Counted from the first letter of the stretch, positions 9,601 to 17,469 are shown. The stretch: DNA of 64,000 nt from Krasilnikoviella flava (GCF_900167525.1 NZ_FUZQ01000003.1:1-64000), one strand, 5' to 3'. Notes: generated from the sequence alone by a model not told the origin. Numbers and translations are program-made.

Positions 9601-10573
9601 GGAGGAACGACACGAGCACGACGCCGAACGCGGCCGCACCGGTCAGCAGGGCGGTCGTGCGGGCGTCGCTGGCCAGGTCGTTCGAGTAGTCGACGGCCGC
9701 GTCACGCACCTCGTCGCGCACCGGCTGCGTGGTGTCGACCCAGCCCTGGGAGAGGTCGTTCCACTGCGTGGCGGCCTCCGGGTCGATACCGGACAGGTTC
9801 AGGTAGCGCAGCTGCAGCCGCAGCTGGTCCAGGTCGTCCGCGTACGGCGGCAGCGTGAACTCGCCCGGGATCTGGTCGAGCTGCTCCTGCGCCTCCGTGC
9901 GCAGCAGGTCCGTCTGCTGCAGCGAGGTGACCATGCGCCCGTTGAGGTCGGCGCCCGGCGACTCACCCTGTGCGACGGCGGCGAGAGCGCCGCCCACGAT
10001 CGGTCGCTCCAAGGTGTTGGAGAGCATCGCCTCGTCGAGGGCGGTATAGGCGTTGATGTGTCGGGTGAGCCCGGCGTCGTCGCCGCTCTGGGCGACGGAG
10101 CGCGGCACGTCGAGCGCGTTGTCGATCAGCGACGAGTACTGCTCGGTGGCACGTGCCTCCGTGAGCTGGCCGGACGTGACCTTGCGCTGCAGCTCGTCCA
10201 GCACCGTGCGGTCGCGCAGCGTGCGGCTCACCGCGTCCTGGACGTTGGTCGGCAGAGCGGTGACGTCGAGCACCTCGAGCGCCTCGTCACGGGCGTCGAG
10301 AGCACGGTCGGTGGTCTCCTGCGCCTTGACCAACGCCTTCGTGGCACCGGGGATCCCCAGCTCCGCGGCGATGTTCGTGGCGCGCTCGGCGGCGACCGCG
10401 GAGCCCGCGGCGTCCTGCAGCTCCAGCGACTCCATGAGAGCCGCCGTCTGCTCGGCGCTGCGGTTCTCCTGCAGCGACTGCCAGGTGATCCAGCCCGCCG
10501 TCAACGCCAGGACGAAGATCGGCACGGCGAGTGTCGCAAGAATCTTCCCGCGAACGCCCAACCTGCGGAGCAT
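6671..10573 (-). CDS. cvnA: Conservon sensor histidine kinase CvnA, with very long repeat-rich tail
   Basis: 1300 residues. Transmembrane helix 1 (about 9-31), an extracytoplasmic sensing region resembling the nitrate/nitrite-sensing (NIT) domain, transmembrane helix 2 (about 304-328), a HAMP-like linker, a dimerisation segment with LDHLATRMRRNAESLLVLAG, and a HATPase domain (N box AELLENATMFS, G1 box RDHGLGMS, about 510-640). The last ~660 residues are Pro/Ala/Glu-rich, lack a recognisable fold, and include an AFAEP pentapeptide array. Start ATG 10573 has GGAGAGAGG upstream. First gene of the cvnABCD operon. The length is well above typical family members because of the tail. Ligand unknown. 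Confidence 0.88.
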   Translation of the reverse strand: MLRRLGVRGKILATLAVPIFVLALTAGWITWQSLQENRSAEQTAALMESLELQDAAGSAVAAERATNIAAELGIPGATKALVKAQETTDRALDARDEALEVLDVTALPTNVQDAVSRTLRDRTVLDELQRKVTSGQLTEARATEQYSSLIDNALDVPRSVAQSGDDAGLTRHINAYTALDEAMLSNTLERPIVGGALAAVAQGESPGADLNGRMVTSLQQTDLLRTEAQEQLDQIPGEFTLPPYADDLDQLRLQLRYLNLSGIDPEAATQWNDLSQGWVDTTQPVRDEVRDAAVDYSNDLASDARTTALLTGAAAFGVVLVSFLLALLIARRIVQPLARLTSATAEVRDRLPRMVEQMAVPGQAPSIDLVQVPVESVDEIGRLAAAFNEVNETTMVVAREQAALRGSIAEMFVNVARRDQVLLNRQLSFLDELERSEEDPSTLSNLFRLDHLATRMRRNAESLLVLAGIDSGRRVRNPMPISDVVRTASSEIELYDRVRLDLGVDPHMLGHNALSAAHLIAELLENATMFSEPHTPVEVSTARDQRGVVVTVRDHGLGMSPEEISDANTRVSSRSASDAVGAQRLGLYVVGRLADRLKAQVRFRGGESGTGTEVTVVFPADLFLPDDALPLPQPTDPLEAATQSAAADLGQPVGTVAAPSAPIGSVPGSAPEPAPAFAAPEAVEAPTMPTPAVASAVRSEVPAEPEPPAAVPVDLNALTDGTTSVGMPRRRRSDVGIGDAGSRVDTGPIVLPPLATPDLPDLVDESTTDSWRPPAEVEASASSLPSRHRAQPEPVAEPEPVSAPVLGVDQRAGLFSSFRSMGSIDTSDTESTLQLDAVTEDPAALPDALAPLTPADPAPAVLAQPVAAVPEPQDVPIAAVPFAAPAPEPVAEPVAPVEPEPYRPATEAAPAVALPTRGGAPAPAEPARPAAFAEPAFAEPARAEPAFAEPAFAEPAFAEPAFAEPAFAEPAFVEPVRHEPAPAPYAEPTTSAFDPVVREVSEPVSEPFPEPVPEPFPEPVAGPSFDPVTPAASSPFAARDALAPSEAPAQDVLQELPAFEDLIADLPSRRGAREAAAPQGGRKRGLFGRKPSADEPVAPAASTASPFPPSTEVAPEPARPAATAFGAAPAADTTRADAPWPEAVEEPAAATSYGGSVLPLRPTEPAGYDPLDPHFVPDTVEARSEWMASAVLYEEMSTMLQRGVFQEGNVTSTNDEQTYRPTTVANEAGGLARRQRAGESTASTERFTARIERDPEQLRSRLSAFQSATSRGRNDAGAVRASTQPAPTVNDVPGSAPQQR
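7651..7785 (-). repeat. 15-bp tandem repeat inside cvnA (AFAEP array)
   Basis: Nine consecutive 15-bp units. Five are identical copies of GCTCGGCGAACGCAG (7666-7740) and four flanking units are variants. Read on the coding strand each unit gives the pentapeptide PAFAE. Identical copies suggest recent slippage and possible length variation between strains without loss of frame. Confidence 0.92.
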
Positions 10574-10692
10574 CTGAACCTCTCTCCAACACAGTTCGTC
10601 GAGGCGGGCGGCCGTCGCCGCCCGATCCCCGGATGGGTGCCATCACGTCCGGCACCACCCCTCGCGCCCGGCGGGGCTTCCAGACGCGCGAG

Positions 10693-10698
10693 TAGGCT
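10693..10698 (+). promoter_or_regulatory. -10 element TAGGCT for the quinone oxidoreductase
   Basis: TAGGCT followed by 8 nt and the GTG at 10707, with no Shine-Dalgarno; predicted leaderless transcript. Confidence 0.55.
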
Positions 10699-10706
10699 CC
10701 ATCGGT

Positions 10707-11684
10707 GTGCGAGCGGTCACGATATCGGCACCTGGCGGTCCAGGGAAACTCACCCTATCCCTCGTCAACCTGGGCAAACCGGGCCCCGGCGAGGTGCTGG
10801 TCGATGTCAGCGCTGCGGGGGTCAACCGCGCTGACCTGCTGCAACGCTCCGGAAACTACCCTCCGCCGGAGGGTGCTCCCGAGTGGCCGGGCCTCGAGAT
10901 CTCGGGTACGGTCCGCGCGCTCGGCCCGGGGGTGACCACCTGGGCGCCCGGCGACCGCGTCGTCGCGCTGCTCGAGGGCGGCGGGTACGCGGAGCAGGTC
11001 GTCGCCCGCGCCACCCAGCTGCTGCCCCTGCCGGACGGCGTCGACCTCGTGGACGCCGCCGCGCTGCCGGAGGCCGTCTGCACGGCCTGGACCAACCTCG
11101 TCGACACCGGCCGGCTGCACGCCGGGGAGACGGTGCTGGTGCACGGCGGCTCGGGCGGCGTCGGCAGCATCGCGATCCAGCTCGCCGCCGCGCTGGGGGC
11201 CCGCGTCGTCGCCACCGCGGGTGGACCGGACCGCGCGGCACGCTGCGTCGAGCTCGGCGCGGACGTGGGCGTCGACCACCGCACGCAGGACGTCGTGGCC
11301 GCCGTGCGCGACGCGACCGGCGGTCGCGGTGCCGACGTCGTGCTGGACGTGCTCGGAGGCGGCGGCCTCGCGGACAACGTGCGCGCGCTCGCCCCCGGCG
11401 GCCGCCTGGTCGTCATCGGGCTCCAGCAGGGCCGCAGGGGCGAGCTCGACCTCAATGCCCTCATGGCCAAGCGCGCGTGGGTGACCGGCACCCTGCTGCG
11501 CCCGCGCAGCGCCGCGGAGAAGGCCGCGCTGGTCGCGACCGTGTGCGAGCGGGTGTGGCCCCTGGTCGCCGACGGGCGGGTGCGGCCCGTGGTGCATGCC
11601 CGCGTGCCCTTCGCCGAGGCGCCGGCCGCGCACGAGCTGCTCGAGTCCGGTGCCGTGTTCGGCAAGGTGCTCCTGGTGCCCTGA
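10707..11684 (+). CDS. Zeta-crystallin/PIG3-like NAD(P)H quinone oxidoreductase
   Basis: 325 residues, medium-chain dehydrogenase/reductase fold. The N-terminal GroES-like part contains AAGVNRADLLQRSGNYPPPEG, the hallmark of PIG3/QOR-type enzymes, and there are no zinc-ligand cysteines. The Rossmann motif VHGGSGGVGS for NADPH lies near residue 147. It probably reduces quinones or related electrophiles using NADPH in the cytosol. The start is GTG, 8 nt after a TAGGCT -10 element. It is divergent from cvnA and is followed by bpa 37 bp later on the same strand. Confidence 0.87.
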   Translation: MRAVTISAPGGPGKLTLSLVNLGKPGPGEVLVDVSAAGVNRADLLQRSGNYPPPEGAPEWPGLEISGTVRALGPGVTTWAPGDRVVALLEGGGYAEQVVARATQLLPLPDGVDLVDAAALPEAVCTAWTNLVDTGRLHAGETVLVHGGSGGVGSIAIQLAAALGARVVATAGGPDRAARCVELGADVGVDHRTQDVVAAVRDATGGRGADVVLDVLGGGGLADNVRALAPGGRLVVIGLQQGRRGELDLNALMAKRAWVTGTLLRPRSAAEKAALVATVCERVWPLVADGRVRPVVHARVPFAEAPAAHELLESGAVFGKVLLVP

Positions 11685-11708
11685 CCGGCCCGCGTCACCC
11701 GGGTGGGC

Positions 11709-11714
11709 CACACT
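11709..11714 (+). promoter_or_regulatory. -10-like element CACACT for bpa
   Basis: CACACT sits 7 nt before the ATG at 11722. A GGGAGG also lies immediately before the start, but too close (1 nt) to act as a normal ribosome site, so a leaderless start is plausible. Confidence 0.35.
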
Positions 11715-11721
11715 GGGAGGC

Positions 11722-12330
11722 ATGACCGAGAGCGACGACAGCACTCGCGAGACCGCCGACACCCTGCCCCGCGTGGTCACCCCCGGCGGGGGCGCCGCCG
11801 GGCCTACGACGGGCGAACAGGCACCGACCGGCGACGCAGCCGACGAGCAGGAGACGTCGCGCATCGAAGAGCCTGCCAAGGTCATGCGCATCGGCGGCAT
11901 GATCAAGCGGCTGCTCGACGAGGTGCGCGACGCCCCGCTCGACGACGCCGCCCGCACCCGTCTGGCCGAGATCCACGAGCGCTCCCTCACCGAGCTGGAG
12001 GAGGGCCTCTCGCCCGACCTCGTCGACGAGCTGCACCGCATCACGCTGCCGTTCTCCGACGAGGGAGTGCCGTCGGACGCCGAGCTGCGCGTGGCCCAGG
12101 CCCAGCTGGTGGGCTGGCTCGAGGGCCTCTTCCACGGCATCCAGACCGCGCTCGTCGCGCAGCAGATGGCCGCGCAGGCGCAGCTCTCGCAGATGCGCCG
12201 CGCCCTGCCGCCGGGAGCGCACCCCGCGCCGTTCGGGCCCGGCCCGGGCGCTCCCGACGGCGCCGGCCAGCCTGGCGGGCCCGGGCCCGGGCCCGACGAC
12301 CGACGCCCCACCCCTGGCCAGTACCTGTAA
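11722..12330 (+). CDS. bpa: Bacterial proteasome activator Bpa
   Basis: 202 residues. The central helical region EPAKVMRIGGMIK, LPFSDEGVPSDAELRVAQAQ and LVGWLEGLFHGIQTALVAQQ closely matches mycobacterial Bpa (PafE), an ATP-independent ring that opens the gate of the 20S proteasome. The protein ends in GQYL, the C-terminal motif that docks into the proteasome alpha-ring pockets. The N- and C-terminal flanks are Pro/Gly-rich linkers as in relatives. Start ATG 11722. Its presence implies a 20S proteasome elsewhere in the genome, which cannot be checked here. It ends at a hairpin facing a convergent exporter gene. Confidence 0.93.
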   Translation: MTESDDSTRETADTLPRVVTPGGGAAGPTTGEQAPTGDAADEQETSRIEEPAKVMRIGGMIKRLLDEVRDAPLDDAARTRLAEIHERSLTELEEGLSPDLVDELHRITLPFSDEGVPSDAELRVAQAQLVGWLEGLFHGIQTALVAQQMAAQAQLSQMRRALPPGAHPAPFGPGPGAPDGAGQPGGPGPGPDDRRPTPGQYL

Positions 12331-12357
12331 CGGTCGGCACGTGACGCGGGCCGACCG
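12331..12357. terminator. Hairpin terminator between bpa and EamA gene
   Basis: 8-bp stem CGGTCGGC/GCCGACCG with an 11-nt loop beginning at the base after the bpa stop codon, between two convergent genes. No T-tract. Confidence 0.5.
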
Positions 12358-12395
12358 CTCCAGGTACCGGCCCGGGGAGGCGCCGGGGCCCGGAA

Positions 12396-13268
12396 TCAAG
12401 TGCGCGCCGTCATCACGATGGCGCTGGAGACGAGGGCGAGGCCGGCCAGCTCGGGCCAGGTAGGAACCTGCTGCAGGACGACGGCGCCGACGAGGACGGC
12501 GGTCGCGGGCAGCAGGGCGAGCAGCACGGAGAAGGTCGCCATGCCGACGCGCCGCAGCACCACCTGGTCCAGCACGTACGGGACGACGGACGAGCAGACC
12601 GCCACGACCAGGAGGAAGAGCAGCAGCGGCACGTCCGTGACGACCGTCGCGGTGGACGACGCGAAGAACGGGGCGAACGCGACGGCTCCCGCCGCCATGC
12701 CGACGGCGAGCCCGTCGACCCCGCTCCCCGCGCCTGCGACACGCTTGCCCAGCACGATGTAGCCCGCCCAGCACGCGGCGGCGGCGAGCACCGCGGCCAG
12801 CCCGATCACGGCGTCCTCGCGAGGGATCCCGGAACCCAGCGTGACGCCGGCGAGCAGCGCCACGCCCCCGGCGGCGACGACGATCGCGGCCCGCTCCTGC
12901 CACCCGCGGCCCGTGACGGCGGCGACCGCCACGGGGCCGAGGAACTCGATCGCGACGGCGACGCCGAGCGGCAGATGGTCCACCGCCACGTAGAACACGA
13001 TGTTCATCGCCGCGAGGACGACGCCGAACAGCGCCGCCGACACGAGGTCGCGGCGGGTCCAGCGACGACGCCAGGGGCGCCGCCACGCGAGCAGCACGAC
13101 GGCAGCGAGGACGATGCGCCACCAGCTGACGGTCGTGGCGCCGAGCCGGTCGAAGAGGCCGACGGCGACGGCCGCTCCCGCGTACAGGGTGAGCCCGGAG
13201 ACCAGGAAGAGGACGGGCGCCGGCACGCGGTCCAGCGCTCCGCTCGGCGGAGGGGCGGGGGTCGGCAC
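12396..13268 (-). CDS. EamA/RhtA-family exporter
   Basis: 290 residues with about ten hydrophobic helices and two EamA repeats, as in the drug/metabolite transporter superfamily. The segment AIEFLGPVAVAAVTGR and the second-half PYVLDQVVLRRVGMATFSVLLALLP are typical of the RhtA branch (threonine/homoserine exporters). It probably exports a small metabolite across the cytoplasmic membrane; substrate is inferred by branch only. The start is GTG at 13268, 6 nt after TATGCT. Longer in-frame extensions upstream are not supported. It faces bpa and is divergent from the DUF805 gene. Confidence 0.85.
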   Translation of the reverse strand: MPTPAPPPSGALDRVPAPVLFLVSGLTLYAGAAVAVGLFDRLGATTVSWWRIVLAAVVLLAWRRPWRRRWTRRDLVSAALFGVVLAAMNIVFYVAVDHLPLGVAVAIEFLGPVAVAAVTGRGWQERAAIVVAAGGVALLAGVTLGSGIPREDAVIGLAAVLAAAACWAGYIVLGKRVAGAGSGVDGLAVGMAAGAVAFAPFFASSTATVVTDVPLLLFLLVVAVCSSVVPYVLDQVVLRRVGMATFSVLLALLPATAVLVGAVVLQQVPTWPELAGLALVSSAIVMTART

Positions 13269-13274
13269 CCAGGG

Positions 13275-13280
13275 AGCATA
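13275..13280 (-). promoter_or_regulatory. -10 element TATGCT for the EamA gene
   Basis: Minus strand TATGCT, 6 nt before the GTG at 13268; predicted leaderless start. The intergenic space also has a GGGGAGTTCTCCCC inverted repeat (13313-13326) of unknown meaning. Confidence 0.55.
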
Positions 13281-13478
13281 CGGGCGCCGCGCGGACGGCC
13301 AGGCCCCGCGACGGGGAGTTCTCCCCGGCCAGGATGTGGACGACGCGTGCGGGATCTCTGGACGAACCGTGCGGGCGCCCCCTACGCTCGCGGGGCTACC
13401 GGGGGCTCGCGCGCGACTCCGCGCGCACCGGAACCCTGTCGGGACCGGCGCCCCCTCCATCGACCCAGTGAGGCCGTC

Positions 13479-13919
13479 ATGTCGTTCCCGGACGCGATCA
13501 AGTCCGTCTTCTCGCAGTACGCCACGTTCTCGGGCCGCGCGCGCCGCTCCGAGTTCTGGTTCTGGTACCTGTTCCTGGTGATCATCTCCGCGGTGGGGGG
13601 CATCCTGCTCGGCATCGTCGGCTCGGCGTCCCTCGACACCGCGACCGGCACGTTCGGCGCCGGGTTCTACGTCCTCACCGCGCTGATCTCGATCGTCTGG
13701 CTGGCCCTGCTCCTGCCGACGCTCGCCGTCATGGTCCGCCGCCTGCACGACCAGGACAAGTCGGGCTTCTTCTGGTTCATGACGCTCATCCCGCTGGCGG
13801 GCCCGATCATCATGATCGTCTTCTACGCCACCGCGGGCACCGTGGGCCCGAACCGCTTCGGCCCGGACCCGAAGGGCCTGCAGGCCCCCGCCGGGCAGTA
13901 CGGCGCGCCGGCGGTCTGA
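13479..13919 (+). CDS. DUF805 family membrane protein
   Basis: 146 residues. Begins with the family-typical FSQYATFSGRARRSEFWFWYLF, then four hydrophobic segments, and the RRLHDQDKSGFFWF motif that defines DUF805. Integral cytoplasmic-membrane protein of unknown function found widely in bacteria. Start ATG 13479 follows GTGAGG at modest distance; a TACGCT hexamer at 13383 may be its -10. Single gene ending at a strong hairpin. Confidence 0.88.
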   Translation: MSFPDAIKSVFSQYATFSGRARRSEFWFWYLFLVIISAVGGILLGIVGSASLDTATGTFGAGFYVLTALISIVWLALLLPTLAVMVRRLHDQDKSGFFWFMTLIPLAGPIIMIVFYATAGTVGPNRFGPDPKGLQAPAGQYGAPAV

Positions 13920-13934
13920 CACCACGCACGGCAG

Positions 13935-13977
13935 ACGGCGGCCCGGGCCGAGGGATCCCCTCGACCCGGGCCGCCGT
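13935..13977. terminator. Bidirectional hairpin terminator
   Basis: Stem ACGGCGGCCCGGG with a perfect complement, the inner loop itself holding a short GAGGGATCCCCTC repeat. It separates the convergent DUF805 gene and the sugar-permease gene. Confidence 0.7.
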
Positions 13978-14024
13978 CGTCGTACCCGGCGCCGTCGCGT
14001 CGCCGTCGTCGCGCGGCGCGGCGC

Positions 14025-14975
14025 TCAGCCCTTGACCGCCCCGGCGAGCATGCCGCGGACGAAGAAGCGCTGGAGCGCGATGAACACGATCAGCGGCACG
14101 ATCATCGCGATGAACGCACCGGCGGTGAGCAGGTACCAGTCGCCGCCGCGCGTACCGGCCAGCTCCGCGATCTTCACCGTCAGAGGCTGGTACTCCGGTG
14201 CCGCGAACGTCAGGCCGACGAGCAGGTCGTTCCACACCCACAGGAACTGGAAGATCCCGAACGACGCGATCGCCGGGATCAGCAGCGGGAAGAGCACGCG
14301 GAAGAAGATCTTGACGTGCCCCGCCCCGTCCACGCGGGCGGCCTCGACCAGCGACGCGGGGATGTCCTTCATGAAGTTGTGCAGCAGGAAGATCGCCAGC
14401 GGGAGCGCGAAGATCGAGTGCGAGAGCCACACGGTCCAGTAGCTGCCGTTGACGTTCCAGTCGACGTAGTCGGACAGCAGCGGCACCAGGGCGATCTGCA
14501 GCGGCACCACCTGCAACGAGAAGACCGCGACGAACAGGAAGTTCCGGCCCGGGAACCTGATCCACGCGAACGCGTACGCGGCCAGCAGCGAGAGCGTGAT
14601 CGGGATGAGGACCGCGGGGATCGTGATGACGAACGAGTTCACGAAGAACGTGGACAGGTCGTTGCTGTTCCCGTAGAGCGCCTCGTTGTAGTTGTCCATC
14701 GTGAACGAGGCGTTGCCCGTGAAGACCGTCCACCAGCCCGTACGGCGGATGTCCTCCTGCGGGCGGAAGGACGTGATGAGCAGCCCGAGCGAGGGGATCG
14801 TCCAGAGGATCGCGATGATGATCGCGATCGCGGACGCCCACGGCGAGCTGAGCTTGCCCTTGGTGGCGATCGCCCGGCGCTCCAGGCGCGAGAGCTTGCG
14901 GAGCTGCTGGCTCGGGACGTCCTCGTCCAGCGCGGAGCCCGCGACGGCCTGGCCGGGGGTGGGGGTCGAGGTCAT
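14025..14975 (-). CDS. CUT1 sugar ABC transporter permease (MalG-like)
   Basis: 316 residues, six predicted membrane helices after a ~50-residue cytoplasmic N-terminus. Carries the EAA loop EAARVDGAGHVKIFFRVLFPLLIP that contacts the ATPase, and the MalG-type C-terminus RFFVRGMLAGAVKG. It forms the heterodimeric channel with the preceding permease. Its ATG overlaps the preceding stop codon (ATGA), so translation is coupled. It resembles AglG of alpha-glucoside importers. No ATPase gene follows; a shared ATPase such as MsiK elsewhere would be needed. Confidence 0.88.
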   Translation of the reverse strand: MTSTPTPGQAVAGSALDEDVPSQQLRKLSRLERRAIATKGKLSSPWASAIAIIIAILWTIPSLGLLITSFRPQEDIRRTGWWTVFTGNASFTMDNYNEALYGNSNDLSTFFVNSFVITIPAVLIPITLSLLAAYAFAWIRFPGRNFLFVAVFSLQVVPLQIALVPLLSDYVDWNVNGSYWTVWLSHSIFALPLAIFLLHNFMKDIPASLVEAARVDGAGHVKIFFRVLFPLLIPAIASFGIFQFLWVWNDLLVGLTFAAPEYQPLTVKIAELAGTRGGDWYLLTAGAFIAMIVPLIVFIALQRFFVRGMLAGAVKG

Positions 14976-15961
14976 CGGATCTCCTCCGACTTGCGCATCT
15001 GCCGCACGTTGTACGCGATGATCGGGATCACCAGGACGAACAGGACGACGGCGAGCGCCGCCGCGAGCCCCTGGTTCCCCTGCCGGAACGCCTGCGTGTA
15101 GAACTCGTTGGCCACGACCTGCGTGCCGAACTGTCCGCCCGTCATGGTGCGGACGATGTCGAAGGCCTTGAGCGTGCCCATCGCGATCGTCGTGAGCACC
15201 ACGACCAGCGCGGGCCGGATGCTCGGCACCGTGATGTAGCGGAACATCCCCATGCCGTGCAGCCCGTCGAGGCGCGCCGCCTCGACGATGTCGTCCGGGA
15301 TGGCCTTGATCGCGGCGGACAGCACGGTCATGGCGAAGCCGGTCTGGATCCAGATCATCACCACGATGAGGAACCAGGTGTTCCACGGCTGCCCGATGAG
15401 GAACTGCTGCGGCGGCAGACCGACCCACACCAGCACCTGGTTGAGCAGGCCGATCTGGTTGATGTTCGCCTGGTCGGGGCGGAACTCGTAGACGAACTTC
15501 CAGATGATCGAGGCACCGACCATCGAGATCGCCATCGGCACGAAGACGAGCGCCTTGGCGAGCTTCTCGAACCGGGTGCGGTCCACGAGCACCGCGTACC
15601 CGAGGCCGATGACGGCGCTCAGCAGGGGCGCCAGGATCACCCAGGCGGCGGTGACCACCAGCACCTGCTGGAACTGGCCCTCGGTGAAGGCGCGCACGTA
15701 GTTGTCGAAGCCGATGAACTCGGAGCCGTTGCGGTTGAAGAACGACTGCCACAGCGTGATGAGCCCGGGGCGCAGCAGGCCGTAGGCGAGGAACAGCAGC
15801 GGCACGCCGACGAAGCCGGCCGCCACCACCCACGACGGGATCCGCTTCGGCCGGTCCACCAGGAACAGGATGAGGCCCATCACCGCGGCGAAGAGCACCA
15901 CGGCGACCACCATGAGCATGAACTTCTGCCCCGTGGTGTCAGGCTCGAGCAACCAGGTCAT
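14972..15961 (-). CDS. CUT1 sugar ABC transporter permease (MalF-like)
   Basis: 329 residues with two N-terminal helices followed by the binding-protein-dependent permease domain. The EAA loop is EAARLDGLHGMGMFRYITVPSIRP. Start ATG 15961 has GAGGAGG upstream. Resembles AglF. Overlaps the MalG-like gene by 4 bp. It lies 110 bp downstream of the binding protein gene, from which it is separated by a very stable hairpin, suggesting lower expression than the binding protein. Confidence 0.87.
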   Translation of the reverse strand: MTWLLEPDTTGQKFMLMVVAVVLFAAVMGLILFLVDRPKRIPSWVVAAGFVGVPLLFLAYGLLRPGLITLWQSFFNRNGSEFIGFDNYVRAFTEGQFQQVLVVTAAWVILAPLLSAVIGLGYAVLVDRTRFEKLAKALVFVPMAISMVGASIIWKFVYEFRPDQANINQIGLLNQVLVWVGLPPQQFLIGQPWNTWFLIVVMIWIQTGFAMTVLSAAIKAIPDDIVEAARLDGLHGMGMFRYITVPSIRPALVVVLTTIAMGTLKAFDIVRTMTGGQFGTQVVANEFYTQAFRQGNQGLAAALAVVLFVLVIPIIAYNVRQMRKSEEIR

Positions 15962-16002
15962 CGATGACCTCCTCGAGGAGTGGGGACGGAGTCAGGAGCG
16001 AC

Positions 16003-16042
16003 GCGCGGTCCGGGGACGTCGTGGGACGTCCCCGGACCGCGC
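16003..16042 (-). promoter_or_regulatory. 18-bp perfect stem-loop between binding protein and permeases
   Basis: Perfect 18-bp inverted repeat (arm starts GCGCGGTCCGGGGACGTC) with a 4-nt loop, and no T-tract. It sits within an operon, after the binding-protein stop codon and before the permeases. By analogy with malE-malF, it may act as a partial terminator or protect the 3' end of the upstream mRNA, giving excess binding protein. Confidence 0.75.
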
Positions 16043-16071
16043 CGTCGAGCGAGATCACGCGGCGTACCGGC

Positions 16072-17469
16072 TCACTTCGGCCAGGACGCCTCGATCTTGT
16101 CGGTGGCCTCCTGGGTGCTCGCCCCGGTGAGCCACTGCACGATGCCGGTCCAGAACGTGCCAGCGCCCACCTCGCCCGGCATGAGGTCCGAGGCGTCGAA
16201 CGCGACGACCGTCTCGGGGTCGGTGAGGACGCCCGCCACGTACTGGTCGAACTCCGTCGCGAGGTTGTTCGGGTCGAGCCCGCTGTTGGCGCTCACCCAG
16301 CCGCCGTCAGGCGTGCTCAGCGCCTTCTGGTTGGCCCAGTCCGCGCTGGCGAGGTAGGTCTGGAACGCCTGCACCTCGGGCCGGTCGTTGAACGCGGCCA
16401 CGAACTCGCCGCCGCCGAGCATCGGCTTGACGTCGGTCTGGTCCGTCGGCAGGTAGAACGCGAACACGTCGCCCTGCTCGGACACCTCGGTGCCCTCCGG
16501 CCACTGCGTCTGGTAGAAGTTCGCCGCGCGGTGCATCCAGCAGGTCTGGTCGATGATGCCGTTGCCGGCGTCGGTCCACGACTGCGTGGCGATCGAGTCG
16601 ACGCCGCCCAGCCCTGCGTTGACGTAGTCCGGGTTCTTGAGAACTTCACCCGCGGTGTCCCACGCCTTGACCACCTTCGGGTCGTTGAACGGGATCTCGT
16701 GGGTGTACCACTTCTCGTAGTCCTCGACGCCCGCGGTGCGGAGCATCATGTCCTCGATGAAGTCCGTGCCCGGCCAGCCGGTCGCGTCGCCGGACTCGAC
16801 GCCCGCGCACCAGACCTGGCCGCCGGTGTCGTCGCGGATCTGCTGCGTGAGGTCCATCAGCTCGGTCCACGTCTGCGGGATCTCGTAGCCGGCGTCGGAG
16901 AACATCGACGGCGAGTACCACACGAAGGACTTCGCGTTGGCGCCCAGCGGGGCCGAGTAGAAGGTGCCGTCGACCGTGCCGTAGCCCTTCCAGGTCTCGT
17001 TCCAGAACTCGTCGACGTTCGCGGCCGTCGCGTCGGGCGCCGGCTGGATCGCGTCCGGGTAGTCGGTGGCGATCGTGTTGAGCAGGCCGGGCTGCGGCAG
17101 GTAGGCGATGTCGGGCGCGTTGCCCGCCTTGATCCGCACGAGCAGCTGCGCCTCGAACTCGCGCGACGCCTCGTAGTCGATCGTGACGCCCGTGCACTCC
17201 TCGAAGGCCTTGTAGGAGTCCTGCTGTGTGGCGCCCTCAGGGTCCACGATCGAGGTGTAGACGCTCACCGTCTTGCCGTCGAGGTCGCCGAACTCGTCGT
17301 AGGCGGCACAGTCGATGCCCGCTGCGGAAGCGCTACCACCCCCGGTCTCGTCGCCCGTCCCACCTTCGCCGTCCGGGTCGCTGCACGCGGCCAGCACGAG
17401 CGCAAGGCTCGCGCCGGTGGCCGCCAGCGCCAGGGCGCGTCGCCGCGCCGTCGTCGTTCGTGTGGTCAT
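16072..17469 (-). CDS. Sugar-binding lipoprotein of ABC importer (AglE-like)
   Basis: 465 residues. Lipoprotein signal: Arg-rich n-region, hydrophobic stretch and lipobox LVLAAC, so it is anchored on the outer face of the membrane. The mature part is a family-1 extracellular solute-binding fold, with TLIR-free segments such as PDIAYLPQPGLLNT and GGWVSANSGLDPNN resembling alpha-glucoside-binding AglE. Start ATG 17469 has GGAGGAG upstream. First gene of the importer operon, divergent from map across 223 bp. That space contains a GTCAC/GTGAC inverted repeat (17621-17636) but no clear operator. Substrate (alpha-glucoside or related oligosaccharide) is inferred from similarity only. Confidence 0.85.
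   Translation of the reverse strand: MTTRTTTARRRALALAATGASLALVLAACSDPDGEGGTGDETGGGSASAAGIDCAAYDEFGDLDGKTVSVYTSIVDPEGATQQDSYKAFEECTGVTIDYEASREFEAQLLVRIKAGNAPDIAYLPQPGLLNTIATDYPDAIQPAPDATAANVDEFWNETWKGYGTVDGTFYSAPLGANAKSFVWYSPSMFSDAGYEIPQTWTELMDLTQQIRDDTGGQVWCAGVESGDATGWPGTDFIEDMMLRTAGVEDYEKWYTHEIPFNDPKVVKAWDTAGEVLKNPDYVNAGLGGVDSIATQSWTDAGNGIIDQTCWMHRAANFYQTQWPEGTEVSEQGDVFAFYLPTDQTDVKPMLGGGEFVAAFNDRPEVQAFQTYLASADWANQKALSTPDGGWVSANSGLDPNNLATEFDQYVAGVLTDPETVVAFDASDLMPGEVGAGTFWTGIVQWLTGASTQEATDKIEASWPK

Noticed and set aside
6176-10834. Plus-strand ORF of about 1550 codons opposite cvnA
   Set aside because: Antisense shadow of cvnA; Arg/Gly-rich repeats mirror the coding repeats and no start or ribosome site is convincing.
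13313-13326. GGGGAGTTCTCCCC inverted repeat between the EamA and DUF805 genes
   Set aside because: Short and GC-rich; could be chance. Kept only as a note, not an operator claim.
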